Below are positions 48,450 through 59,213 of a stretch of DNA of 64,000 nucleotides, one piece after another. The notes below the pieces were generated by a model. That model was not told where the DNA came from, did not search any database, and saw only the letters and a list, made by a program, of their open reading frames with translations. Source of the stretch: Rhizophagus irregularis (lineage: Eukaryota > Glomeromycota > Glomeromycetes > Glomerales > Glomeraceae); NCBI RefSeq assembly GCF_026210795.1, contig NC_089440.1:372001-436000 (forward strand), read 5' to 3'. The stretch's first letter is position 1. Each line of letters starts with the position of its first letter. The position numbers and the translations under genes are program-made.

Positions 48450-49248
48450 TTAGTTCTTCTTCTTATTCTTCTTCTTCTTTTTTCCACCTGCCTTCTTTGG
48501 TGATGATGTTGATGCTTGCGCTTCTACCTTTTCCTTCTTCTCTTTTTCGATTTCATTTCTCATGGTCAATTGAATTCTTTGTTGCTGCTGATCTTCTCGA
48601 TAATTGATTGCCCAGCTATCCTCTGTGAGAGATATATCTTCTTCGTCAGAAGGCTCAAATTCCTCCATGTCATTCTCTCTTTTCGGAAATTCTAATAATG
48701 GTCTTTTTTCCCCAATTTTCTTATCATCTTGGTAGCGATTGTTATTCTCCAATCTTTGTTTAAAATTATCGTTTAGGGTGGTATATTCCAAGAATATTTT
48801 CATTTTTTCCGCTAAACTTATAATTTTGTTTCCAACTAGGAAAAAATTATTTTTGTCCATGGCCCATTTTCTAGCTTCCACATGACTCGTAATTCCATGT
48901 TCACTGCGTATCGTATTGATGGCCTCGTCATTAATTTTATTCCATTCCATTTCGTTGGACGTTTGATTGAAGATTTCTTTCACTTCCTTCAGTTTGTCGA
49001 CCAAACCCTCGTGTGTTGATTCTTGATACTGAACATAATTAATTTTTTTTCTTTGTTCTGTAATCTTTGATGATTTCAACCACTTCCTCTGGTGCTACAT
49101 TATCTTTCTTTAAAGAAACTTGCTCTTCTTTTTTCCCTGAGGTGTCAATTTGATCTTGCGTATTGTCTTCTCCTACTCTCCAATTTTTGATCATCTCGAC
49201 AACTTCGTTTTCGTCTGGCGTCTTACTTATCCTTGATGGTTGTTCCAT
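48450..49248 (-). CDS. Second ORF of the retroelement (charged, Lys-rich tail)
   Basis: The frame starts at the ATG at 49248, 44 bp after the first ORF ends. A run of eight A near 49041-49048 puts 'YRTKKKN-stop' in one frame and '...INYVQYQEST' in the next. With seven A the two pieces form one ORF of about 265 residues. It begins with two related helices ('EVVEMIKNWRV' and 'EVVEIIKDYRT'), has an acidic part ('EFEPSDEEDISLTEDSW') and ends in a Lys-rich tail ('GGKKKKKNKKKN'). I do not recognise the family. It may be nucleic-acid binding, by its charge. The alternative is two separate small ORFs (49039-49248 and 48450-49079). Confidence 0.6.
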
Positions 49249-49292
49249 TTTTGATGGGTGTAGTAAGCTTTCTTTTCGTGAAGCGAAGTTCC

Positions 49293-50510
49293 CTAATTCT
49301 CTGTAGATTCTCTCTGGTGGTGTGGTAGGTGTCTTCGGTTCACTGGCGGTGAGCTTGTTCTTTTTTCTGGCGTTATAACCTTTGCTTGAGCAGTCTTTTC
49401 TTTCTTCGATCTTGTCTTATCATCACCGTCTTTATAAATTGTCTTCTTGTTTCTCACAAGCCAAACTCTATTGATGTCTCCATGTGTGCATGAATCCTCC
49501 ACTGCTTCTTCCATTTCTTTGAGGTTCTTGAAATACCCAATCACTTTCCAATTTTTTGTGATTTTGATAATTTTAATGAATGCCGTTTTGGAAGTTTGTT
49601 GCAGTTTTTTCGTGAAGTCGTATGTAGTTCCCTTCTTTATGGATTCCATTTCCTTGTTAGTTAGGTCTCTTACAGTCTGCCATTGATCCCGTTCTCGTCG
49701 TCCTTTCAAACCTAGTTTCACGTCGTACCATCTAATAAAGTGTTTGCTAATACAAATACCGAAATGTCCATCCAAGAACGTTTTTTCAAAATTTTCGTTC
49801 AAAGCGATTTTTGCCTTAACGGTTTTGTATTTATATTGCCCTCGAATTTGCAGTCTATAAACCGTTCCTATCTTCATCAGGTTTGTTCTTACGTCGTCCT
49901 CACTCCAATATTTTGGTATATCGTAGAAAAATATGTCACATGCCTCCTTGGCCTGCTGATCATTACTGATATTTTCAGGTAAAACTGGTATCTCTAAAAT
50001 TTCTTCCCGTTTTCTCCTGTTTGATGTTGATCTGCCTTTTTTGGATTTATTCGGCTGATCTATTTCTTTGTTGATGCCTGTTTTAACCTTTTTTAGTTCT
50101 GATTTCGTTTTCTCTACTTCTTGCGAAATTTTCCTTATTTGCTCATTTTTCTGCGATATTATTTGTGCTTGTTGTTTCTCCTCATTGACTTTTCTGTCCA
50201 TCACGTGATCCTTCCTCCGCAGTTCTTCTCGCAATTTCGAATTTTCCCATGAGAGTTGTTTTATTTCGTCTATGTAGACTTCGAAAGACGTTGCTGAACA
50301 CTTTAAAACTATATCCTTTATCGTTTCTTTTCTGCGTACAGCGTCATTCTGTATTAACTCCAGGAAATTTTGTTCAGTTTTGCTAAGACCGCCGTCTCTT
50401 GGTGCTCTTTCTTGACTTTTTGCTGTGGTTCTTGGGTTCGCACTGAAAATATTTTTTGTTTCTTTCAGAAACCTATATCTATATTCTGTAAATTTGTATG
50501 CTGACTCCAT
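49293..50510 (-). CDS. First ORF of the retroelement: coiled coil plus RRM-like domain
   Basis: 405 residues from the ATG at 50510. Residues 85-150 are a coiled coil ('ENSKLREELRRKDHVMDRK', 'ISQKNEQIRKISQEVEKTK'). A basic stretch follows ('KSKKGRSTSNRRKREE'), then an RRM-like fold at about 190-265 ('DIFFYDIPKYWSEDDVRTNL', 'YKTVKAKIALNENF'). A second alpha/beta part includes 'IIKITKNWKVIGYFKNLKE', and the tail is Lys/Arg-rich. Coiled coil plus RRM is the layout of LINE ORF1 RNA-binding chaperones. The poly(A) tail and target duplication of the host element support that reading. Confidence 0.75.
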   Translation of the reverse strand: MESAYKFTEYRYRFLKETKNIFSANPRTTAKSQERAPRDGGLSKTEQNFLELIQNDAVRRKETIKDIVLKCSATSFEVYIDEIKQLSWENSKLREELRRKDHVMDRKVNEEKQQAQIISQKNEQIRKISQEVEKTKSELKKVKTGINKEIDQPNKSKKGRSTSNRRKREEILEIPVLPENISNDQQAKEACDIFFYDIPKYWSEDDVRTNLMKIGTVYRLQIRGQYKYKTVKAKIALNENFEKTFLDGHFGICISKHFIRWYDVKLGLKGRRERDQWQTVRDLTNKEMESIKKGTTYDFTKKLQQTSKTAFIKIIKITKNWKVIGYFKNLKEMEEAVEDSCTHGDINRVWLVRNKKTIYKDGDDKTRSKKEKTAQAKVITPEKRTSSPPVNRRHLPHHQRESTEN

Positions 50511-50847
50511 TTTTGAGGTTTTTTATTAGGGTTTTATTAGTAAAAACACTCGTAAAAGACGTTTTTCCTTCCGCTAAAAATTTGGGCAGAATGATCGTCA
50601 GAAAGAGTTCCCCATTAAGTTTATTATGTCCTTCAAGTTCCAGATTTAATTGTTTATAAAAGACAATATAGCAATTTGGTAATCTTGAATATCTTCCATT
50701 ACGTAATTTTCATGGACAGAAGGTGTTGAATGATAATTTAATTGGATGATTTACTTGAATATTCTTATAAATAATTTTACGTTGATTTTTAGCTAGTTCG
50801 ACTGCAGAAGCTGCAGAAGTTGAGATTATATTCTCTTCTTGCGACAT

Positions 50848-51664
50848 AATAATTTTTTGTAAAATATTAAAATTTCTTGAAGGAAAATAAATTTATTATG
50901 CACGAACGGGACTAAAATCCGATTGGTAATCCTTTTATATATGTACAAGTTACACGGAAAAATAACGTTTCATTTAATATTACTCAGATGATCGTTTGTG
51001 AACGTTTTCTGCAAAAATAGATATTTTAATGTCAATCAGTCGATCATCGATTATGATTCCATCATTTAACGAATTTCATTTAATCTTAGATATACGTATT
51101 GTAGTTTAATATACAAAACACATAAGAAAAGACATAAGACCATGGATAATAGATAATAGTGGCATTTGAACAATCTTATAGAAATTTTTAATGCTGAATT
51201 TAAATGTGCTATTAAAAATGGTTGTTAAATAGATTTTAATCTTTTATTTTATGTTAATCAATTTATCTGATTATTATTAAAGCAAAACACTTAATTGATA
51301 ACATATTTGAAATATTCCTTCAAAATTTTGATTGTGTCTATAATTTATAAAAAACAATTACGAGTCAACTCGGCTAAAGCGCATAAACTTTTAAACTAAA
51401 ATAGAATAATGAATCTGAGTCTTAAAATATGAAAATTATTTAATGTCATTCTTTAGAATATTTTTTTTTTTTTAAAAGGAAAAAATTTTATTAGTATTGA
51501 GATAATTAGCAAAGTAATCAACCCAATGTCAAATACACCATGTCAATAAAGTATCTAAACTAATACAAAATTTTGATCAATACTACAAAAAAAAAACTAA
51601 CTATGTTGTAATTAAGCTAATTATAGCATATAAAAAAAACTACTCTATTGAACGATTACTCTCT
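50848..51664. other. Gene-free stretch
   Basis: Upstream region of the HMG-box gene. AT-rich, with a T-run/A-run junction near 51462-51478. Nothing else was seen. Confidence 0.5.
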
Positions 51665-51665
51665 A

Positions 51666-52650
51666 TCACTATTTATTTATTTATTTATTTTATTTTTTTT
51701 ATTTCTAAAGAATGGTAATCAAAGTCTATTATCACTATCACTATCACTATCACTATCTTTCCCATTACCTTGAGTTAGAGCAACACGTTTTTTGTTAGAA
51801 TTTAATGTATCACTACCCGTTTCAACTTCTTTACCTTTAACACTAAATTCTGAATTCAATCTATTAAAATCTTCAACCAGATTCTTATTGTGAACCGTCG
51901 AACCCGTTCGATTAGTCGTCCCTCCAAAAAACTTTGGCGTCTTTGGAGTTCTCCGTTTTCTAAAGATCCATTTTTGCTTATAATTTTATCCTGTGTTTCA
52001 ATCGGTAAACCTGGTCCTAAGTCATCTTTTGTCGCAGAATCATTATATTGCCTTCATCAGATCATTTTCATTGTTAAAATATATTAGAATACATCTCACT
52101 TTGTTTATTCTAATAATTTTACTGAAGTGACCTTCATAAGTTCTAACATGTTCCTTGATGATTATATCGTCGGATTTCTCGTTATCTATCTTCACTTTCT
52201 TTACCGCTTGCCAACTGTACATATCCTTGATGTCACGTGGTGATAATTTAGAATCAAACATCCTGAAAAAATATTCACGTCCTTTTCTTGTTACTAATAT
52301 GTTAGAGGCTCCTCGCAAATATTTCAACTCCATTATTTTTGTTTAGCGAATTTTAGCCCGGATGGTTTTATATTTGTAGCAACATTTGACCTTTAAATTT
52401 TCTACGTAACTGTCGTAACCCGCTTCTTTAATATTTCCAATACCATAGAACGTTAGATCACGTGTAATATCAGAAAAATTTTCTTCCAGATAAACCGTGT
52501 GGCTTGTTAATTTAACCGGAGTTTTGTTGATCATCCCATTTTGAGATTTTTGTGTATTCGATTTTCTCTGATTATTACACCTCCTGCGTGATGACTTTTT
52601 TCTTGAGCTCTACTGTGAACTCGTGATTTAAAGAATATTTATCCATAATG
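51666..52650 (-). mobile_element. Decayed ORF1-type retroelement with (TAAA)n tail
   Basis: The minus strand ends in a (TAAA)n run (51669-51690). Pieces of a protein remain: 'LTFYGIGNIKEAGYD' with 'YKYKTIRAKI' (52534-52343), then 'YFFRMFDSKLSPRDIKDMYS' (52333-52043), and a C-terminal part with a D-S repeat (51735-51770). 'YKYKTIRAKI' closely parallels 'YKYKTVKAKI' of the intact element's first ORF, so this is a related ORF1 with several shifts. No target duplication was identified. Confidence 0.6.
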
Positions 52651-52739
52651 CCTTAATAAATTAATAAATTAACAATCAGAGTACTGACATTAAATTTGAT
52701 CATAAATCGTACATTAATAATAAGACTCGTAGGGTTGGA

Positions 52740-53423
52740 TCGGTCCGGTCCGGTCCGGTCCCAAAAAGACCGGTCTTTCAACCTGGACCGGACCGGACCG
52801 GGACCAGACCGATTTAAATTCAAGAAATTTTGTCCCCATTATTTTAAGACCTCTAAAACATTAAAGAACGTTGCGAAACATTTTTTAACATGTAATTTAA
52901 CAAATAAACAACGTTTCGCAACATTTTTTAATTATTTTAATAGAAAACGTTGCGAAAACGTTTTTTATTAATAAGTTCATAAAAAAAAACGTTTTTCGCA
53001 AACGTTTTTAATTATTTTAACAAACAACGTTGCGAAAACGTTTTTATTAAGTAATTTACGTTTTGCAGCGTTTTTTATTAAGTAATTTAATAAAAAAACG
53101 TTTTCGCACGTTTTTTAATTATTTTATTAATAGGAAACGTTACAAAAACGTTTTTTATTAATAATTTCACGAAAAAAAGGTTTTTGCACATTTTTTAATA
53201 AAAAACGTTGCGAAAATGTTAAAAACCGAACTGATAATCAGTTTTGGCAAAAATCGTGCCCTAGAAGTACATGAGCACAAAAATTTGGCTCATTTTTATT
53301 GGATATTAATAATATAAGATTGGTCCCGGTCCGGACCGGTCCTCAGATCTTGGACCGAAGACCGTGAAGACTGGTCCCAAGACCGACGCAGGACCGGTCT
53401 TTGCTAGGACTGATCCAACCCTA
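52740..53423. mobile_element. hAT-type non-autonomous element, copy 3 (684 bp)
   Basis: The ends are TAGGGTTGGATC and GATCCAACCCTA, with the 8-bp duplication AAGACTCG at 52732-52739 and 53424-53431. Subterminal arrays read GGTCCGGTCC. The interior (52860-53220) is an array of AACGTTGCGAAAACG words like the centre of the two hAT MITEs at 20 and 24.7 kb. It is a relative with different tips. Confidence 0.9.
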
Positions 53424-53431
53424 AAGACTCG

Positions 53432-54014
53432 ATATAATAACGATATACTCAGACTCATAAAATTTGTGAATAAATGTTAAAATTTTTCATCGTACTTGAA
53501 TTTTTATTTTATTTATCGTTTATTCCTGGTCGAAATTAAATGATCAGCATAAAATTTTACCTTTTTTAAAACCGATGTTTCCCATGTACAAATAGAAATT
53601 GTCAAAAAAAATTAAATATTAAAAAACGTGAACAAAATTGTATAAATTCCCCATAGTTCTTTTTTATTTTCTCTGGCATCCTCAATAAAATTATTAACCA
53701 GGTGTATTGGTTCGTTTATACATTCTCTGGGTAACCTGCAATAATTGTCATGATTTGGGTTCAAATTTGTCAAACGTAGGCTACTACAGGTTATTGCCCC
53801 AAAAATTATTGCCGATCAGTAATTTATCCAGATAGGAACGTTAGAAACGTATATTACACACTACATATACTGTACATATACAGAACTTTGATGCACAGTG
53901 ACATCATATAAAATTTTAGCCAACTTTAATTTCTTTAAAAAAAAAAATAATAAGTATATTTTTTTTCACATTAAGTTTTAGAAAAAAAAGCCAATATTAA
54001 AATAATTGAGAAAC
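53432..54014. other. Gene-free stretch
   Basis: AT-rich region between the hAT element and the LRR pseudogene. It has a T-rich to A-rich leader near 53930-53948. No other feature was seen. Confidence 0.5.
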
Positions 54015-56435
54015 ATGTCACACAAACAAATATTGGATTATGTTTTTAATCCAAAGAAAAAAAAATAATGACTTACGAAAAAAACAAATTTCTATTAAGG
54101 ATTATATCCCTGGTACTAGTGATGAATTAAATTATGTACGTGAATACCCAAATTTGGAGAAATTAGAAATATTTGAATATTTTGAATATATTAATAATTC
54201 AAATATATCAACTACTGAATTACTATATCTAGATTATTGTAAGAATTTAAAAGAATTAACTTGTTCTCGTATTAATCTAACTATTTTAGATCTTAAACAA
54301 AATAACGAATTAGAACGTTTAAATTGTTATAATAATTTAACCAGTATTAATTTTTTAAAAAATTTATCTAACCTAAAAATCTAAAAATATTAAAGATTGA
54401 TAATAATAATAATATTAAACCAACTACTCTTGATTTCTTAAGACCTTTCGTTAATTTGGAAAATTTATCTTTAAATTCTTATGTAAATTTAAAACAATTA
54501 GAAGGAAGTTATAATCAATTTTATGGTTCTTTAAAACCTTTAGAAAATCTCAGTAAATTAAAAGAATTAAATATTTCCAATACTGATATTGATAGTGGAT
54601 TGGAATTTTTATCAGAAAGTATTGAAATATTTCGTTGTTCAACAGATTATTATAAAGCTAAATGTAAAGTTATTGCTGATATTTTTGCCAATGAACAAGG
54701 AATATTAGAAACAGATATGAATGGAATAAAGCATACAAGCAAAAACTTCAATATGAATCTCAAGAATTAAAAACTCAATTGATGGAATTGAAACAAAAAA
54801 AAGAGGATTCTGATCGAAATCTTCTTAATTTAGAAATGATTGCTGAAATTTATTATCAATGTTCTCAAATGGAAATTAAAACCAATCAAAAAAAGTATCA
54901 AATGATTTAAATGGAATTAATTAATTTGCAACAACAGATTTTTTAACTTGAGCAAGATAATCAAGAATTAAAACTTTTGTCAAATAGGCAAATTATGGAA
55001 TTTACAGAAAAAGAAAATGCTTTTAAAACTCAAAATTAATTGAAAGACAAACTTAATTTACAAGAACAATTAGATCAATCAGAAGCAAGAAATCAAGAAT
55101 TAAAACTTTTATCAGCTAAACAAATTAGGGAATTTGCAGAAAAAGAAAGTACTTTTCAAATTCAAATTGATTTCCTGCAAAATGAAAATCATACCTTGGT
55201 TGGAAGTTTAGCTATACAATTGAAACAAAATAAACTAACTAATAAGCAAGTACAGTCTCAAATTGGAAAATTAAAAAAAGATAAACTTGAACTGCAAGAG
55301 AAATTGATTAAATCAGCTGCTTGCATTCAAAAATTAAAATCTCAAAAAGCAAACTTGATTAAACAGAAAGATTCATTGGAAGATAAATTAAATCAATCCC
55401 AAACCACTTATTAACAAATAGAAAATGAAATTATCGATAATAGTAATATGTTGAAAGCTCTCTTGCAATCTCAAGACCTTAATGGTAAAGAGAATGAATT
55501 AAAAGCCGAGTTAGAAAAAGAAATTTTACAACTAGAAGGAAAATTGAATAACGAAAAACAAATCAAAGCACAATTAAACCAAGCTTTACAATTTAAAGAA
55601 AACAAAATAAATGAATTGGAACGAAAATTAATTTATCTAGATCAAGAACGTATTGGACAATTAAAAGCAAAAGAAAGAGAACTAATTGAAATCAAAAAAG
55701 AGTTAGTGGATAAATTAACCAGAGGAGAAGACACCAAAGAAATTCATAAAGAAAAACAAGCTAAGAAAAAAGAGTTGAATGAGATCAGACAAGAATTAAT
55801 GAAAACTTCAGCTTCTTGTGATGCTAATAGAAAAAAATAAATTCTCAACCAAGCTAATAATTTTCTAAAAGCCAAGGATGACTTCTTAATTTCTCGGGGA
55901 AAAGCTATTAAAAAACTACAAAAGTGTTATAATAACTTAGAAGGCTCTACTAATAAAGGAAGACACGCTCGAAATGAAATAATTGGTGATGGTGTTACAT
56001 CACTTGGAAAATCTATTCCAGTTGCTGGGAGGGCTTTTTGTTTTCTTGGATATGGTTAATATAGAAAATAAAATCTCTAAAGTAAAATTTGCTAATAAAC
56101 GTACTAAAGAATTTCAAAGTATTCTTTTAGAATATAATGAAGCTGGATTATTTCAGCTTAATAATGATCATATTCATTTAACAAATATTATTCAAGAAAA
56201 TGAAGACTTGAAAATTAGTCAAAAAATTAAAGATATTTTTAAGTTGGATCTGTTTGATATTAATGAATACAAAATTTTTAAATATGCTACTAATTCTTGG
56301 GAGGGAAACAGGGAATTCTTAGATTCTATTGCAATGCTAGCAGATATAACTTCTTTAAGAAATAATTTTGATGAGTTGAAATCAGAACTTAGACAACAAG
56401 AAAAAGAATTTAAAGAATTTAACACAAATGAATAA
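54015..56435 (+). pseudogene. LRR-coiled-coil protein gene, heavily decayed
   Basis: From the ATG at 54015 ('MSHKQILDYVFNP') the reading passes through at least four frameshifts (near 54070, 54385, 54715 and 56035). The first part has leucine-rich repeats ('LLYLDYCKNLKELTC', 'NNELERLNCYNNLTSIN', 'LKELNISNTDI'). From 54720 to 55860 it is a long coiled coil ('LNLQEQLDQSEARNQELKLL' type heptads). In one frame that segment has five in-frame TAA codons (54908, 54943, 55037, 55412 and 55838) in otherwise open sequence. The end has 'GKSIPVAGRAF' and a helical tail to 56435. LRR/coiled-coil proteins of this kind are common in Rhizophagus; function unknown. Confidence 0.75.
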
Positions 56436-59213
56436 TGTGTTATATTTTAAGGCTTAGTAGTGTTTGGTTTTAAATTCATGTATATATTTTTTTGAATGTC
56501 AGTTGCAATTATGTAACATATAAATATTATAATTAGGATTGTATTCTTTATGTAATAGCTTTCCGATTATTATATCTGATGTTTGTTAAAGAATTTCTGT
56601 TTCAAATGCAATATAAGTGGTCATTTTATTTTGAACTAAATATTATTTTATTATAATAAATTTTTAACCATTAAATCCTACAACTAGATAGGGATTGAAA
56701 TCTATTATATCAAAATTGAATTAATCGTTTAATACGAATAAAAATCGAATCTAAAATATCGGAGGTAATTTTGGCCAAATATGTAATACCGGCCTGCATT
56801 ATGAATTATATAAATCACGGAATATTGCAAAAAAATTATTTTGTGGAACGGAATCGACAAATAAGAGAATGGTCTACCATATACCACGTGATCATTTGTT
56901 TCGTCAATATTTAAATATTTATGTAGTCTACTTTGAAGAAGTTAGTTCTGAAAATGTATTTCTCGGACTTAAATAAATGAATAAAATCCCAACAGGAACT
57001 GCAACATTACATGATCATCATTGATCAAAAATTAAAATTATCTATGTATAGAAAACATATATTGCTAAGTTAAAAAAAAAATGTATTACTAAAAAATTTA
57101 TAGTTAAAAAATGTAATGCTAAAGTTATAGTTAAATTTTATCAAATTTTTAAAAAAAACGATTTAGAGGAATGCACTTTAAATGTAACGACTTATTAACA
57201 CTTTAAAAGCCAACAATATTTATTATATAATTTATAATTCGTTACAAAAAAAAATTGATGTATAATATTCATTTAAAACGATAATTAATTTAGTTTTTTG
57301 TTGTTCTGTTTCTATGTAAGTGTTACACCTGATCCTAAAATTTCATTGGCCATATAAGCGGCGTGACGGACTCACGGACAGACATCGCATGCTTTCAAGT
57401 CCAAATTAGATGCTAATATTATTTATAATATATATTAGTATAAGATAATTGATATTTTTATGAATAATTAAATATTACTCGCATGCGATGACTATTATGA
57501 TGAGTCAATATTAAACGATTTATAAATAATACAGTAATAAAAAAATTATTATTTTTTTTTATTTATTTAATAAAAAGGAGTATTGAAGACAATAATCATA
57601 ATTTCACTTTGTCAATTGTTAATATTACAGAATACAGATTAACTGTAAGGTAATGCGTCAATTTTAAAATTGCATAATACTTTAAAGAAAAAGAGCTTAA
57701 ATATTTATACACTCTCACATAGTATATATTTCTAATTAGATTTGCATACGCACATGTCTCTTTCCATGTTTTTTTTGTAACTATTAAATACTATGTTTTC
57801 AGCAAATTATATTTAAGTTTGAGAGATAAAAGCTATAATATTTATTAGCGGTAAATAAGATTTACGTGTAAAAATTGACTAAAACAATTTTGTAAATAAT
57901 ATTAGAATACGAAATTGTAGAATTTTAAAACCGCATTTTATAGTTTATTGTTTTCTCTTTAATAATATGGGATAATAAACATTTTATGATAAAAGAAACA
58001 TATAAATAAATTAGATAAAATTCCGATGCCGAATTTTTACAATTATTTTGATATGAATTAGTTTACTAAATGATATAAATCAGATGATTAAAAGTAAAAA
58101 AAGAAAAATTACAATTTATATGATCATTAGTAATTATAATGCAGCAGAAAGTGGAATTTAATAATAATGATAATTTCATGTCATTAGAAATAAGAATGAT
58201 TCACTAACCGTGAATCATATTAAATTTAAAGATTACCCACCAATTTAGTTAATGAATCTGTACGTTAATTTTGTTAAGTAAAACGCTATCCCAATAGATT
58301 CTCCTAAATGTTAATAAACAATTATAAGAATTCCAACTGGATTTTGCACAATAATTCAGTTCGATGATCAATTAAAATTTCTTAAATGTAGGAATTCAAT
58401 GAGTGAATATTAATCTAACCTATAATTATCAATAATTTTAATTCATCTGATTCTTATGATCACATTATATGATAAATGGACCGTTCCTTTTATCAACCAT
58501 TCGTTAGAAAATGCAGAACAAAATATTGAGTTCTGGTACAATAAATATTTGAATAAGCAGACATGAATTCCTTTAACATTTTGTTGTTCTACTGCATAAA
58601 TAATAATATCATGCCCAATTTCTGTTTAACAAAATTTTCATAATCCTTAGATAACACTTTCAAAAATTTTAAAAATATAATTGATGTTAAAATTTAGAGC
58701 CAAAGCCTTATTTTTATTAATTTATGTCGAAAAAGGAAATTATTAATGCATAAATTGTTTAAATTTAAATTTTCATTTTAGTATTAAATAGTCAGTATAG
58801 ATTATTTATTATATAATATAATTCTAACAAATATAATATATATACAAATGTAAAATCAATCCTATTTTCAAAATAACTTCTACTTTTATACTGTCCATAC
58901 TGATACATACCGTAAAATACACCATACACTAATTAGTTGTAACAGTACTGTAAAATAAAAGTCCGTTTTAGAAACCATGTAAAAAATCTAAGTATATCAA
59001 TTTCAAAAGATCAAAAACTCCAACATTTTAAGAGGCATTAAAATACTCCATGTACTGTGTTGAATCTTTTTTTTTAGTAACTGAACCTAACATAGATTAG
59101 AAATATACCATATAATATATATATATATATATATATATAAATAAGAACACTTAGACGACGTTTTATATAAAGAATTGTATAAATATATACATTAAAATTG
59201 AATAGCAAACTAG
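56436..59213. other. Gene-free AT-rich region
   Basis: No ORF with motifs. A slightly GC-richer patch (CGGCGTGACGGACTCACGG) lies at about 57360. A (TA)n microsatellite lies at about 59117-59139. The last 50 bp before 59214 resemble the 3' flank of BTB-TLDc gene 4. Confidence 0.5.

Larger units (their letters stand above)
47927..50613 (-). mobile_element. Non-autonomous LINE-like retroelement, full length, 2687 bp
   Basis: The 14-bp duplication ATTAAGTTTATTAT lies at 47913-47926 and 50614-50627. The minus strand ends in a 23-nt poly(A) (47927-47949), with AATAAAG upstream (near 47970). The 5' end is GGGGAACTCTTTCTGACG. It encodes two ORFs and no reverse transcriptase, endonuclease or RNase H. 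It must therefore have been mobilised by another element's machinery, like HAL1-type half-LINEs in mammals (analogy only). It interrupts an HMG-box gene. Confidence 0.88.
47769..50847 (-). pseudogene. HMG-box gene split by a retroelement
   Basis: The 5' part starts at the ATG at 50847 and runs to 50614. The 3' part continues from 47926 to the TAA at 47769. Removing the insertion joins them at 'NKLN' with the frame kept. The product would have 'NCYIVFYKQLNLELEG' and then 'ISKKWHKLSDDTKEIYSDF', the two halves of an HMG box of the MATA-HMG type known to be numerous in Rhizophagus. In addition a TGA follows 'FNTFCP' in the 5' part. The gene is therefore broken twice. MATA-HMG proteins are DNA-binding factors tied to mating-type loci in other fungi; the role here is unknown. 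Confidence 0.75.

Noticed and set aside
54908-55840. Reassigned TAA codon (TAA as Gln)
   Set aside because: Other genes in the window end at TAA normally, and this gene also has frameshifts, so decay is simpler.
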